NCBI RefSeq assembly: GCF_037042905.1
Contig: NC_087261.1
Location: 21,501,617-21,565,616 of the forward strand
Direction: 5' to 3'
DNA: 64,000 nt
Source: Lytechinus pictus
Lineage: Eukaryota > Echinodermata > Echinoidea > Temnopleuroida > Toxopneustidae
Shown: positions 20,201 to 30,106 of the stretch, piece after piece
Numbering within the stretch: the first letter of the stretch is position 1
How the letters are laid out: every line of letters begins with the position of its first letter
The notes under the pieces: generated by a model
Databases searched by the model: none
What the model saw: the letters and a program-made list of their open reading frames with translations, nothing else
What the model was told of the DNA's origin: nothing
Made by a program: the position numbers and the translations under genes

Positions 20201-23200
20201 ATTTCCTGTATAAATTCCGCTTAATTTAACGGGTATCGGGCGCGTGTATAAAAACTTCCAATGCTGATGTGCGCTTTTGTCACAGTGTGCCAAATTGACT
20301 CCTGTTACCATGGTTAGATACGCTATTTTATTCATGAGTCCAATGTTTGAAGAGTACAATGTAGACTCATTAATTCAAACAGTGGACTCGTGAACAAAAT
20401 AGCATGGATAACCACTGCAACAGGCATCAATTTGGCGCACTGCGACAAAAGCCCGCATGAGCATTGGACATTTTTGTAATATACGCAGTAAAATAAGCGT
20501 AATTTATACAGGAAATCTGCATAAACCATGGACTCAACCGTGGGTTTTCAAATCCACCTTTGTGAATTCGGGTCAATGTATGCACTTTTTCCACTACTTA
20601 GAGAGTTTAAAGACTCAATTGCTAGGCATGACACATAGTAGGCTTGAGTCATTAAGTTTATTTTGAAAAACGTTTAAACGCTATTACTTCACAGGCATTT
20701 AGGCATAACCGATGGGGTGGTAAAACAAAAAAAGAAAACCTTCCCCAAAAGTTGCTGAAACGTCACATTTCACACCTTTGCATCTATGAAATGGCCATCT
20801 ATTTTCCATATTTCCAACAAGTTGTCTGGTCATTTTAGAGTTACCAGTCCATCGTCATTGACGCCATTCCATTCTTTATATCAGGTGATCACTGTTACAA
20901 ACTGACAACCTCACTACCTCCTGAAGAACAGATGATAAGTGCCTTCCCGGACATCCAGACTGTCACACTAACAGACCAAGATGACTTCATGGTTGTAGCA
21001 TGCGATGGCATCTGGTATGTACACTTTTCATGTCTGGCCAACAGTGCAGGAAGTACGCGAAGGCAACGGGTGATTTGCCCTTGTTAAGGCTTGGTCCCAC
21101 TGCACTTACGGATGCAGAGAGGATGTAAACCGGAAAAGAATCTTGCCATCCGTTGGAAAACGTTATGTATCCGTTGTGTACTCTTTGCATACATGTTTCA
21201 TACGCTCTATATCCATCGAGCATCCCTCCACTGTGATTTCATTGTTTGCTCATTTTTTTGCTCATTTTGTCCATTGTCTGGAGCCAATGAAAACGGATGG
21301 GGCCACCCTGAAATTGTGCATGTCCGCTGTATTCGTTATGAATACATTTTGTGTCCGTCGGCCAGTGGGACCAGGCATTTACAGCCCAAATCGTCCCCTT
21401 TAATTCCATAAATTTCCCAAGTTTCGAGGGACCATTTTTTTCTAAATTCGTCCCAAGATCTGCCTCAAATAATATTCATGAAAGTTGTGAGAAAATTAAT
21501 TTTCTCCTTACAGCAGAATGATGAGAAATAGCTTTACAGCATAATTGCCTGTTGCACAAAAAGGTAGCCCTTGAAATGAAATAGATAGCCCCCACAATTC
21601 AGCAATCACCCAAATGTTGAAAATAGTAGCCCCTAAAATGTGAGAAAATATTTCAACTGAATCCCAATCCTTACATGATTCTGAACCCCCCCCCTCACCA
21701 TAAAAAGGTTTATTTTCAATTGGCCTAAATAATTCGTCAAATACTAACTCGTCTATTATCATTTGGTCTACCAACAGTTCGTCCACTATCCACATGGTCC
21801 AATTGCCATTTCGTCCACTCACCTTTTTGTCTAATAACCAGTTGGTCATATAGCCATTTAGTCCATATACATGTACCATTTGGTCTTATTGGATGAAGTG
21901 TTAATTGGGCAAATGAATGAACATAAAATTTATATTAGACCAACTGATAAAGATACAAAATGGTCATAGTTAAACAGGTGATGAGACAAAATGATTGGAC
22001 CAAATGGTTGTTGGACGAAATGTTGATTGACGGAATGGCATTAGACTTAATGAAGGTAGACCATGTGATGAATGGACAATTTACCCCACAAAAATTACCT
22101 TCACCTATTATCTTCAGAGAAGTTAGCGGAGGAGCGATTGTTTTTGTAAGAGCAAATGTCGCGTTACCCAATTACACCCTATGCAGACGTACAGTATACT
22201 TCTCATTCTGTCACAAGCAAATTTTTTTTGTCTTTGAAAAAATTCAACTCAACTCTTGTTTTTTATTTTTGAATCATTATTCCAGGAATGCCATGACAAG
22301 TCAAGAAGTGATTGACTTTGTTAGGAGTAGACTCGAGAACTCGGGAGAGACAGACCAAACTAATAAACTTTCCAAGATTTGTGAAGAGGTGAGTTCCTTG
22401 TTTTACACAATGTTAGTCTTTATAAAGCCTGCCTACATGGTTTGTTTCCTCACCGTCCACTTGTAGACGGTGTGATTCTCAGATCTTCTAACCCCATTCT
22501 AGCTAAACTCCCCTTGGGTCTACTCTATCAATTCGGCCCATGAACGGGAGGTTGTGGGTTCAATCCCTGGCCGATTCATACCAAAGACTTCTAAAAATGG
22601 GACTTTTTGCCATCTAACCAGCTGTTAGGCATAATAGGATGGAGAGGGACAATAACAGAATGTGTTATCAGGGAATAATTTTACTTTTCTAATTTGAATA
22701 GCATTTTTCGTCAGAGAAAAGCTAAGTAATGTACAGTACTATGTAAAAATATGCTATACAAAAGACTTTATGCATAGCTGTCTTTCAAAAATGTGGAGCA
22801 AATTGCGATGCGATACCAGGAAAATTATTCCCTGTGTCATGCAGGACCCATAGGAAGACCAGGGTCCCGTCTTACAAAGAGTTGTGTTTGATCCAATCAA
22901 CTACAACTACATGGAAATCCATTATTGTCATAATTTTTATCCACAGGCAATATGCTCAATATTTTCTTTGAACAAAGGTGACCCTAATAACCGTAACTAA
23001 TTTTGTTAAAGAATGAGGAATGTTTGATTATACATCATGTCTATAACACATTTTGAACAAATTTTCTCATATTGTGATTGATCGGATCAATCGTATCTCT
23101 TTGAAAGACAGGGGCCCAGGTGATAAAGCTGAAGTAGCTACCCTGAGTAAATATGAGATGAAATTATTGGTATTATTTAAAGGGATGGTCCAGGCTGGAG

Positions 23201-24029
23201 ATATTTCTATCTCAATAAATAGAGTAAAATTCACAGAGCAAAATGCTGAAACTTTGATCAAAATTGGATAACAAATAACAAAGTTATTGACTTAAAGATT
23301 TGCAATATTCTGGTGAAACAGTTCTAGGCATGTCTTTATGAATATTCATTAGGTTGGCTGATGATGTCATATCCCCACTTGTTCTTTTGTACTTTATTAC
23401 ATGAAATTAGGTTTATTAAAAAATGTTCTACCAAGAACTAAAACAATTGGATTGAAAACTGATTAAGTGCATTTATTGCCACAACCTATTTCATCATAAT
23501 GGAGACACATCATTTACACAAGTATGAAAAAATGATACATTTATGATTTCATGTAATAACTTAAGAAAAAGGAAAGTGGGGATGTGACATCATCAGGCCA
23601 CTTCAATATTCATGATGATATGCATATTGATAAGCTTTAAAATTCAATAACTTTGGTATTTGTTATCCGATTTTTGATGAAATTTTCAGCATTTTGCTCT
23701 GTGAATTTCACTCCATCTATTGACATATTTTAATATTGTCAGCCCGGACCATCCCTTTAATTTTCAACACCATGCCCATTTGATCACATGAACACCTACA
23801 GTCACCAGTTGTGTCCCTTTTTATCCTTTCATTCTTTCCAAAGCTCTTCGACTTCTGCCTCGCACCCGACACATCCGGCGACGGCACAGGGTGTGACAAC
23901 ATGACCTGCGTCATTGTACAGTTCCACAGCAACAACGCAGACTCCATCTCAGGTGCTACAGTCGGCGGTAAGAGAAAATCAGCCGAGGACAAACCTACAG
24001 ATACAGATAGCAAGAAACCAAGACATTGA
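8180..24029 (+). CDS. PPM1G: PPM1G-like PP2C family protein phosphatase, complete, 9 exons
   Basis: Coding exons: 8180-8290, 14848-14917, 15865-16056, 17836-18366, 18829-19085, 19760-19994, 20885-21014, 22286-22388, 23844-24029. They sum to 1815 bases (604 residues plus stop) with every intron GT-AG and all phases compatible. The protein starts MGAYLSEP and carries the PP2C motif YDGHGG (metal-ligand D57), a split catalytic domain with a long acidic insert (about residues 125-387, Asp/Glu runs), then [35 protein letters not shown] (D506) and [10 protein letters not shown] (D561). The acidic insert between catalytic halves and the MQGWR start are diagnostic of PPM1G (PP2C-gamma), a Mn/Mg-dependent Ser/Thr phosphatase of the nucleus involved in spliceosome assembly and histone exchange. 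The basic C-terminus (GKRK, KKPRH) fits a nuclear signal. It is about 58 residues longer than the human protein as I recall it, mostly in the insert. Confidence 0.93.
8762..8943. repeat. Short palindromic element (MITE) in PPM1G intron 1
   Basis: The outer arms read AAATTGGTGATTTAGAGCC and the reverse complement with few changes at 8922-8943. The centre is a near-perfect hairpin (GCGAGGGTCG ... CCGACCCTCG) at 8835-8861. No coding potential. Confidence 0.7.
8944..9735. other. PPM1G intron 1, no clear feature
   Basis: Unique-looking intron sequence with a poly-T run (9086-9099) and G-rich low-complexity sequence at 9410-9532. No exon or complete repeat recognised. Confidence 0.4.
9736..10672. 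mobile_element. Foldback element, about 940 bp, in PPM1G intron 1
   Basis: Two long inverted arms (9736 to about 10190 and about 10262 to 10672) face each other across a loop of about 65 bases. Termini are TAACCCAGGGAGCTCC and its complement. ATCAGC lies directly outside both ends (9730-9735, 10673-10678) and may be a target duplication. The arms differ by point changes and small indels. No transposase frame. Confidence 0.7.
11342..11694. repeat. Tandem duplication, unit about 182 bp
   Basis: 11342-11523 is repeated at 11524-11694 with few substitutions and small deletions; both contain GATCATTTATATGGTGACAA. A local duplication with no coding content. Confidence 0.8.
11823..13044. mobile_element. 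Non-autonomous DNA transposon with 15-bp TIRs
   Basis: TTAGGGGAGAGTGGG at 11823-11837 is matched by its exact complement at 13030-13044. The interior is AT-rich and non-coding, and holds a second MITE at 12739-12974. No target duplication could be settled. Confidence 0.6.
12739..12974. repeat. Palindromic MITE (TTTAAAGGACAAGTCCACC family)
   Basis: Ends TTTAAAGGACAAGTCCACC and the approximate complement at 12957-12974; the arms continue inward (AAAAAGAGAAAAATC against GATTTTTCTCTTTT). A related copy is at 49979-50518. Confidence 0.75.
13225..13911. mobile_element. GATTGATC-type MITE, interrupted copy
   Basis: Same family as the uninterrupted copy at 54376-54647: ends around TTGCGATTGATCC ... 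GTAACTCTTTGTAAGACG. It is split after ATATGAA by a 417-bp insertion. Confidence 0.8.
13323..13739. mobile_element. 417-bp element with CAGGG termini and 5-bp target duplication
   Basis: Starts CAGGGCGCTACAT and ends with the complement of CAGGGTGCTACAT; inner arms hold GGGCAAGTA repeats. ATGAA is duplicated at 13318-13322 and 13740-13744. The empty site (AGATATGAATGTATATCC) is present in the sister MITE near 54478. CAGGG ends suggest a hAT-type element, but hAT duplications are usually 8 bp. Confidence 0.75.
14200..14756. mobile_element. Foldback element of TTCGGAA-type short repeats, 557 bp
   Basis: Built almost only of units such as TTCCGAAGGTTCGTTAATCC in one orientation to about 14485, then in the opposite orientation. 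Ends are GGTTACACTTTG at the left and the complement of CGCATACATTCG at the right. CTGTACCAC flanks it on both sides (14191-14199, 14757-14765), a 9-bp target duplication. It ends only 91 bp before PPM1G exon 2. Open frames across it are artefacts of the repeat. Confidence 0.85.
14848..14917 (+). CDS. PPM1G: PPM1G coding exon 2
   Basis: Begins DAHNC and ends in the PP2C motif VYDGHGG. Acceptor is CACAATAG, donor GTATGT, phase 1 at the end. Confidence 0.93.
15016..15482. mobile_element. Tc1/mariner-like MITE, 467 bp
   Basis: Ends CAGTGCGCCCCAGAAAAAAA and the complement of CAGTGAGGCTCACAAAAAAA, directly flanked by TA at both sides (15014-15015, 15483-15484). CAGT ends and TA duplication are typical of Tc1/mariner. 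No transposase. Confidence 0.75.
15865..16056 (+). CDS. PPM1G: PPM1G coding exon 3
   Basis: Encodes the helical part after DGHGG ([14 protein letters not shown] ... [10 protein letters not shown] ... [13 protein letters not shown]). Acceptor CTGTGCAG; donor GTTTGA is weaker than the others. Confidence 0.92.
16143..16310 (-). repeat. 3' part of a tRNA-derived SINE
   Basis: The minus strand matches the tail of the SINEs at 47276 and 48631 (TTCCTTGAATGCACTAAGTG, then CTGGAAGGCAGCTAGAGCTA). The tRNA-like head is missing. Confidence 0.65.
16838..17112. repeat. Tandem duplication, unit about 138 bp
   Basis: GGTAGATGACGGCAAAATAC at 16842 recurs as GGTAGATGACAGCGAAATAC at 16981, and both copies run on through ATTATATATGCAAGTTG. 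Intron 3 of PPM1G. Confidence 0.8.
17836..18366 (+). CDS. PPM1G: PPM1G coding exon 4 (start of acidic insert)
   Basis: Residues about 125-301. It starts [19 protein letters not shown], passes a basic patch ([11 protein letters not shown]) and ends in a low-complexity Ser/Gly/Asp/Glu stretch. This is the largest coding exon and the least conserved part. Confidence 0.88.
18829..19085 (+). CDS. PPM1G: PPM1G coding exon 5 (acidic run)
   Basis: Residues about 302-387, dominated by Asp and Glu after [11 protein letters not shown]. The codons are GAC/GAT/GAG/GAA repeats, so length changes by slippage are likely. Ends LPAGKEE in phase 0. Confidence 0.9.
19760..19994 (+). CDS. PPM1G: PPM1G coding exon 6
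   Basis: Second half of the catalytic domain: [36 protein letters not shown] and [15 protein letters not shown]. Strong donor GTGAGT. Confidence 0.95.
20140..20571. repeat. Foldback element in PPM1G intron 6
   Basis: Inverted arms: GGTGGTTTTGAAAACCCATG at the left and its approximate complement near 20547-20568, both continuing through ATGGTTTATGCAGATTTCCT. The centre is near 20355. Non-coding. Confidence 0.75.
20885..21014 (+). CDS. PPM1G: PPM1G coding exon 7
   Basis: [20 protein letters not shown] through VVACDGIW, with metal-binding D506. Donor GTATGT splits the Trp codon. Confidence 0.95.
21092..21373. repeat. MITE with TGGTCCCACTG termini
   Basis: TGGTCCCACTG at 21092-21102 and its complement at 21363-21373, about 280 bp. 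Lies just after the exon 7 donor. No coding content. Confidence 0.6.
21705..22093. mobile_element. Foldback element with TTGGTCTA/TTCGTCTA microrepeats
   Basis: The left half carries repeated ATTTGGTCTA/ATTCGTC units and the right half their complements (GACCAAATGG, GACGAAATG), separated by about 90 bases. A second copy lies at 47945-48356. Confidence 0.7.
22286..22388 (+). CDS. PPM1G: PPM1G coding exon 8
   Basis: Encodes [21 protein letters not shown] ... ICEE, the helix after DGIWN in PP2C enzymes. Donor GTGAGT. Confidence 0.94.
22505..22680 (+). repeat. SINE-like sequence with B box
   Basis: GGTTCAATCC at 22557 follows GGGAGGTTGTG, as in tRNA-derived SINEs; the A box is poor. The family differs from the SINEs at 47-55 kb. 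Confidence 0.4.
22861..23118. repeat. GATTGATC-type MITE copy
   Basis: GGGTCCCGTCTTACAAAGAG at the left and CTCTTTGAAAGACAGGGGCC at the right, with ATTGATCGGATCAATCG just inside. Same family as 54376-54647. Confidence 0.75.
23177..23762. repeat. MITE with TTTAAAGGGATGGTCC termini
   Basis: Starts TTTAAAGGGATGGTCCAGGC and ends CGGACCATCCCTTTAA, about 585 bp. The arms hold AATGCTGAAA and ATTGGATAACAAATA with complements near the right end. Immediately upstream of PPM1G exon 9. Confidence 0.75.
23844..24029 (+). CDS. PPM1G: PPM1G coding exon 9 and stop
   Basis: [21 protein letters not shown] with the last metal-ligand Asp, then a variable tail ending in KKPRH and TGA. The basic KRK and KKPR clusters look like a bipartite nuclear signal. 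Confidence 0.95.
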   Translation, partial: LFDFCLAPDTSGDGTGCDNMTCVIVQFHSNNADSISGATVGGKRKSAEDKPTDTDSKKPRH

Positions 24030-24247
24030 CATTTGACCGTTGGCCTATGCAAGTGTGTCTTCGCCCTGATAAGCGGAAGCCAGCCCAGTACGATGAGTTA
24101 GTTTGAATCAAAAGCAGAATTATGATGGAAGACCAAAAATCAGTGAATTTTGTTGGGGAAAGATATGTGTTTCAATTTGTAATATGTAAATTCATTACTT
24201 TGTGAGTTTTCATTCCATCTCCTGTTTCTTCATACTTTAATGTCTTC
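24030..24247 (+). other. PPM1G 3' untranslated start
   Basis: Follows the stop codon. No AATAAA lies before the MITE cluster that starts at 24248. The first canonical signal seen downstream is at 25859-25864, so the 3' UTR may run through the MITEs. Confidence 0.4.
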
Positions 24248-24381
24248 TGGGTCCCGTAACACAAAGGTTAGCGATTAATCATACGCTTGATTTTTATGAT
24301 TGATTGTACATTATAGTCTATGCTATCAATCGTAGAAAAATGTTCTACGATCATTGCTAAGCTTTGTGTTACGGGCCCCTG
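24248..24381. repeat. CCCGTAACACAAAGG-type MITE, copy 1
   Basis: Ends GTCCCGTAACACAAAGGTTA and its complement-like AAGCTTTGTGTTACGGG, with TCTACGAT arms. Other copies: 24382-24516, 25612-25728, 56325-56452. Confidence 0.75.
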
Positions 24382-24516
24382 GTCCCCACAACACAAAGGT
24401 TAGAATAATTCTGATTGGTACCTAGTCAGTCTGCTGAGCAAAATGTGAATGCAGCGATGATCTGGATAGACCATTTCATTTAGCGATTAACTGCTAAACT
24501 TTCTGTTGCGGGGCCC
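24382..24516. repeat. CCCGTAACACAAAGG-type MITE, copy 2 (diverged)
   Basis: Begins GGTCCCCACAACACAAAGGT and ends AACTTTCTGTTGCGGGGCCC; the interior differs from copy 1. It abuts copy 1 directly. Confidence 0.6.
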
Positions 24517-24816
24517 TGGGGAGTGTTTCATGAAAGGACTTGTTGGACGTCGTATCCGACAGTTTCCATAGTGACAGTGCTTCTCAGCCAATCAAAATCA
24601 AGGAAAAATGTCAAATCTGACAAGAAGTCGGATGACGAATGTTGATGAAACCCTCCTGGGGAGTCTTTCATGAAAGGACTCGTCGCATGTGTTTTTCCGA
24701 AAATGTCCGTTTTAACCCACAATTACCATAGTAACAGTGCTCTCAACCAATCAAACTTGAGGAAAGTTGTCAGATCTGACAGCCTGTCGGACAGCAAAGG
24801 TTGATGAAACGCCCTT
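24517..24816. repeat. Two tandem MITEs with TTTCATGAAAGGACT
   Basis: TTTCATGAAAGGACTTGT at 24525 and again near 24665. Each copy ends in GTTGATGAAAC, and both contain GTGCT..C..CCAATCAAA. Confidence 0.6.
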
Positions 24817-25611
24817 CAGGTTGCCATAATAATACTATGTCCAATAGAGTATACATGTAGAGAGTGAAGATCAAAGGAGATCCCGTTATTAAAACAACCT
24901 TTATAAACTGAAAGATGTACAGAGTAGACACACAGTGTAGACATTTTTGCAGTTTGTCTTGATATAACAAATGCTAGCAATCACGTATGGAATATCTTTA
25001 GATAGAGAGAAATTCGCTTAAAACTTTGATTCCAGTTTCAATGATAAATTGCCACTTGGTCCACACCCACTTTGTCTACTTTCCATTTGGTCTCATCTCC
25101 GGAGGTCCAATAGTAGTTTGTCTGCATCCAATTTGTCTTATTTCCAGTTAAGCATTTACCCATTTCTTCTAATACCCACTTGGTCTAATTTCTCAGATCT
25201 GGTATTCTGAACTCTTATTGAAATTAAACTCTTGTTTAGAGTTGTGGTTTAACTATGAATTGTGGCAAAAATCCTATTTCATAGTGCATGTTAAATTTAT
25301 CAACTCGTTTGACACTCAAATCATGCAGAACTGCCTGGGGTGATAAATAGTATATTTCTTCATCCTGCATGCAAGGAGAAACAAAATAGTAAACACAAGA
25401 AATATATGATATAAACAGAATTTTTAATATGTTGGCTTGTCATAATTTTAGCACTGAGTTAGACCTAGGCCTAAGGTAAACTTCAGAATTCAGGCCTAGG
25501 TCTATATGGTTAGAAGAATGGTCAGTAAACAAATTTGTCTTTTGATAAAGTACATAATGATAAAGTTATTAGACTAAATGTCAGTTGAGACCAAGTGAGT
25601 ACCAAACCAAG
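24817..25611. other. Intergenic, no gene seen
   Basis: AT-rich sequence. About 25040-25200 has GGTCTA/TTGTCTA microrepeats like the foldback family at 21705, in degraded form. No exon recognised. Confidence 0.4.
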
Positions 25612-25728
25612 TGACACAAAGCTTAGCAATGATCGTAGAACTTTTTTCTACGATTGATTCCATTGACTACAATGTACAATCAATCGTACAATTAATCTCT
25701 AACCTTTGAGTTACGGGACCCAGAGCAT
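25612..25728. repeat. CCCGTAACACAAAGG-type MITE, copy 3
   Basis: Opposite orientation to copy 1: ACACAAAGCTTAGCAATGAT through TAACCTTTGAGTTACGGGAC. Confidence 0.7.
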
Positions 25729-25858
25729 ACATGTAGTTAGACCAAACTGATAGCAAAACAAGTGGGTTTTAGTCACGATGGTGTTGGGTGATCTGATAAT
25801 TAGACCATCTTCTAGTTTTCTACAAACTGTTTCAGTGCAGTATGATGTGCTGTCCGTG

Positions 25859-25864
25859 AATAAA
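25859..25864 (+). promoter_or_regulatory. Candidate poly(A) signal of PPM1G
   Basis: AATAAA, the first seen after the PPM1G stop, 1.83 kb downstream. Assignment to this gene is an inference. Confidence 0.25.
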
Positions 25865-28154
25865 AGCTGGTTAGGTGATCATCTCACTTATTGAGTTGGC
25901 AATGATGTGGCCAAGTTGATATCATTCGGCATAAAATGTTCATTTGTAATTTTGCATATAATAATTGCAATTATCATTCATTGCAACATTTTGACATTAT
26001 ATCCATATTTTATAATGAATTTTTCAAATAGAGGATTGCAAAGAAACAATTATTATTGCCAATTTAGGGATTGAAAGCCAATTAATAGGGAATTTGAGTA
26101 CCGCTAAATTATGCCTTTGATGTACATGTACATCGTGCATAGTTGAAGAGACCAATCTTGTGAAAGTAAAATTTTATTACAATGATTGCCAATTTGATAG
26201 TGATCAGTTTCTCGGCTCAGTGCAAGAACCTGAAATGATTTGTGTGTAATTTCTCAAATTACTAGCATCATGAGTTGAGTATGAAGAAAAGTACAAATCT
26301 GGGCTTCGACATATAAAAGAGTAGATCATTATATGAAATTCTCTCATAACAAAATGACTGGGGGTGCTAATGGCATTCTTTCAATGGCATGGAAAATGAC
26401 AGTATCCAACTTTCAAAATTGATAATATATATCTTCCCTTCCCTTCAAAATTCTCTGATGATTTTATCTCATTTTGTTGCTTTTCTTCAAAGACATGCTA
26501 ATAGATGCAAGGGTAAGTTTCCAACGTCTCTTTTTTTTCTATGTTATAAGCTAACATTTATATAGCCTGTCTTTTTCTCTCAATTCTGTATTCACTCACA
26601 TTGAAATATTTATCAGCTGAAAGTTCACACCTTATGAAGTTCTTTTAACGAGTTCTCTTTGAACATCATGGGCGACCTTTGATAGAGTTGTTTTGCTTCT
26701 GGTAGTTGTATTTCAATATTTTTAATGACTAATCATTCGACTACAGTAAATTGCAGATTAATCCATCAATTCAAAGCGTTATCCCTGGATACCTTATACA
26801 TTCCATGCAAGCTAGTGGTTTTTATGTTTGTAGTATTTTTGTTTGTTACCACTGCTGCGAAAATTGATCAAGATGACAGAGGACTAATAGACTTCCATTG
26901 GGGTTACATGAAATAGTTGGAATGAATTTCTCGATCATGATCTGAAAAAGAAAGAAAAAATCAGATATTTTATTGATCTTCCTTCGCTGAGGTTTGAACT
27001 TTCCTCTCTGTATATTTGTACAATGAAATCTAAGGGTGGTGATTTTTTACCGGATTCCTAAGAAACCCGTCTATAAAGACTGCAATGGGAAGACAAGAAA
27101 AGTGGTCTTTACGAATAAGTGACCTCTTTATACAGGTTCAAGAATCAAGAAAAATAGTTAAACAGGTTTGTAAAGACCAACCATGGGAGACAAGAAAACT
27201 GGTGTTTATGAGCTGGAGGTCTCTTTCTAAGATGTAGGCACGTATTCTGAACTCGGGTTTAAATTAAACCCTGTTTAACTATGGAGAGCAAATTAGAGCA
27301 CAAATCCCTAACAGCACACAGTCGGTTTGTTGACTCTTATGACACCCAAATTGTTCATAATTGTCCGGGAATGATAACTGAAGTAGTTTTCTTCATTATG
27401 AAAGCAAAAGGAAACAAAATAGTAAACATAAGAAATATACAATATAAACAGAATTCTTGGTCTATTAGATTTAAACCTGACTTCAGAATATGGGCCGTAG
27501 AGTTCAACTTGCTTGTACTATCACATTGGGTTATTGTGTCAGGTCAGTCATTCGCGTAGCCTGACCATTCGAGAAAAGGACCGCCCTCAATTCCCGAAAG
27601 ATCAGGTACAGTTTACCTGACCCTTTGTTTCTTTGGTTTATGATTTTCACAAAACTTCTGATATATTTGACCCATACATTTGTATATTCACAATGGTGCT
27701 CAAACGTTAGTGAACCCCACCAGAAACTAAGCATATATAAAGTGTTCAGGTTCTGCCATGTTTTAGATATTTGATTGGGAAGTAAGGTGATGAAATATTA
27801 CTTTCAATAAAGTTTGTTTCTCTGGGCTTGCCGAACCTTGGAGTGTTGTTGCCTACATGTACATTCAACACTTGGCATGCTTTTTCTGAAGGGGTTCACT
27901 AGCTTTTGAGCACAACTAAATTTTCTCAAAGCGTTGTGTAAACTGATCCCGATGCTTCGGGATTTCAGGAGGCCCTTTTCTCGTATTGTCAGGTTACACG
28001 ATTGTCCGACCAGATGCAATAACGCAGTTGGATGGCACAAGCTGTTAATCTTCTGTCTAAAGGCCACACAAAGGATACAAGCAAAAGTGGCCTTTAAAAT
28101 AGCATAGCAGGTGACATTTACAGATGGGTTCTTGTATTTGTAAAGGCGACCGAA
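25865..28154. other. Intergenic, no gene seen
   Basis: AT-rich sequence without a convincing exon. Short frames (for example 26725-26916) lack homology or splice support. Confidence 0.4.
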
Positions 28155-28558
28155 CACCTTACGACTGGTCTGCGACCCGATTTTGGAACAAATCGCATTT
28201 TGCTCATTTTCTGAAGATGTGAATGGAACATATCATTTTATTTGAGGTTAAAATTAATTGAAATAATAATATTATAACAATTTTGAAAGATTGCAAGTCC
28301 TTATTTTGGTGTAAAGTCCAAATTAGTTTCAAATCGTAGCCAATCGTACGACTGCTATGACGTAATTACGACTAGATATTAAATTCGCTTTTATTCTAAG
28401 AAGGATGATAGCATAGTCACGAATTTTATCATGGGTATTCGTACAATGATTTAGAACATTACACAGTAAGATATTCCAAGTCTCAATATTAGCATCAAAT
28501 TCTATTACATTTCATTCTGAAATCGGGTCGCAGACCAGTCGTAAGGTGTGCGGTGGCC
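28155..28558. repeat. MITE with CGACTGGTCTGCGACC termini
   Basis: ACACCTTACGACTGGTCTGC at the left is matched by its complement at 28527-28549; arms include CGACCCGATTT. About 400 bp, non-coding. Confidence 0.75.
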
Positions 28559-28665
28559 TTAACACATGTGCTTTTATCAGTAGGGAAAACTATCCAAGGG
28601 GAACCAAACTTGTGGTCTTTACAGTGAGGTGGTCCTTTTGTCACAAGGGGTGTAAAATCAGGGTC

Positions 28666-29062
28666 CTGTTTCATAAAGATGTCTCACAATAACAAATGCA
28701 CAATTTCAATAACAAGTTCGCTATCAGCCAGTCAGAATGGAGGATTTCAGTAGCTTTTAACTATTGCAAATAATTTTTTTTTTTTTAAATTTATGTTTTT
28801 ATTGATAAATCTTCAACATACAAATCATTTACATCAAATTCCACTATAAAAGTTACCAAAAAAAAATTAAAAAATCAATCAAAATATATACAAGGGATTG
28901 GAGTGATTGGAAAAGAAAAGAAAAAAAAAAAAAAGTCAACAAGGAGAAAGCGTAGTACATGTACATGTATATCATTTCATTAAAACAATATCATATTTTT
29001 ACATGAGCAAGAACCCCTAGAATGAAAACCAATTGCAAATAAGTTTTATGAAACAGGCCCCA
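28666..29062. repeat. MITE split by a poly(A) retroposon
   Basis: GGTCCTGTTTCATAAAGATG at the left and TTTTATGAAACAGGCCCC at the right are complementary ends of one small MITE. The inserted piece is 28774-29031. Confidence 0.7.
28774..29031 (-). mobile_element. Retroposed insertion with poly(A) tail and 11-bp target duplication
   Basis: Begins with a run of T on the plus strand (poly(A) of a minus-strand element) and is flanked by ATTGCAAATAA on both sides (28763-28773, 29032-29042). This is the signature of LINE-driven insertion. The 258-bp body is not coding and its family is not recognised; it may be a 5'-truncated LINE. Confidence 0.75.
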
Positions 29063-30106
29063 GGTTTTACTTTAAAGGTTGTGATCTCAAGTATTTACGG
29101 TGTGTGGCATCTCGTCAAAATTTTCAGAGTTGTATGGCCCAACGACCAATTGTTTGTATGTCCAAATAATGTTGAATAATACATCTTACATTTAGTTCTT
29201 ACTGTGTATGTGTAATTTTGTACAAATGTTTTCACATTTTTGTAAGATGTTTTTTGTATTATGCAATCAAAAATTGCTGAAAGTGATCAAATTTGAAAAC
29301 TGAGTTTACGTTGTTTCAGAAACTATTACTGTTTGTTTGTGCATCATGTTGTATGGCATTTTGCCTGAGATGCCAAAAATACTGTTTTCATTAAAAAAAG
29401 GGCAACAATTTTTTTTTTTAATTGCATTGGTTTACATTTCCCTACACTTCTCAAACTAGGGACTTATTAGTCATTCAGATTTTGAACGGATTCGTTCTGC
29501 TCAACAATGAAGGAACTCTACATGTAGATGTAGGAGTGAAAAGAATTCATTCAAAATGAAATTTTTAAGTCTACGATTTATCTGGATCTCAGTCAGACTT
29601 GATTTGTTTTTAATTTAGAATGTACATTATGAATGTGCTGTTATTCTATTTTCCTCCCCAAATTTCCTGTTTTCAGACACGAATACAGCAGTGCTGATTC
29701 GCATATGGCGTCATGTTTCATGTACAAGAACTGCACACATACATATGTATACATCTAAGTACATGTATGGAAAATAATGTTTGTTTAATTTCTCGCATTA
29801 AATGATCTCTATGATAATGAGATGGTACTAATTTTTGAAAATGATTTATTGTCTGAAAAGACAGCAACTTACAAAACTATTTTTATACTTGAATCAACAT
29901 TGTAGCTATTTTTGTTGAAATAAATCTGAGCTATCGAGTTACTTTCCATCACGTTGAAATAAATCAATATTCTGTCTATTACCCTGAGATGATTTTTTAA
30001 CCTGTGTCTTAGCTATAGTTCCAAGGAGGGGGGGGGGGGAATTGTGGTTTTTAATACCATTATAAATGTCATGGATTTTTTTTCCAGCTTAGATCAGACT
30101 AAAGGG
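29063..30106. other. Intergenic, no gene seen
   Basis: AT-rich with AATAAA-like sites near 29918 and 29955. It could be part of a long 3' UTR, but nothing shows this. Confidence 0.35.

Noticed and set aside
21705..21713. Target duplication of the TTGGTCTA foldback element
   Set aside because: CATAAAAA against CACAAAAA has a mismatch and the second copy shows none, so it was not claimed.
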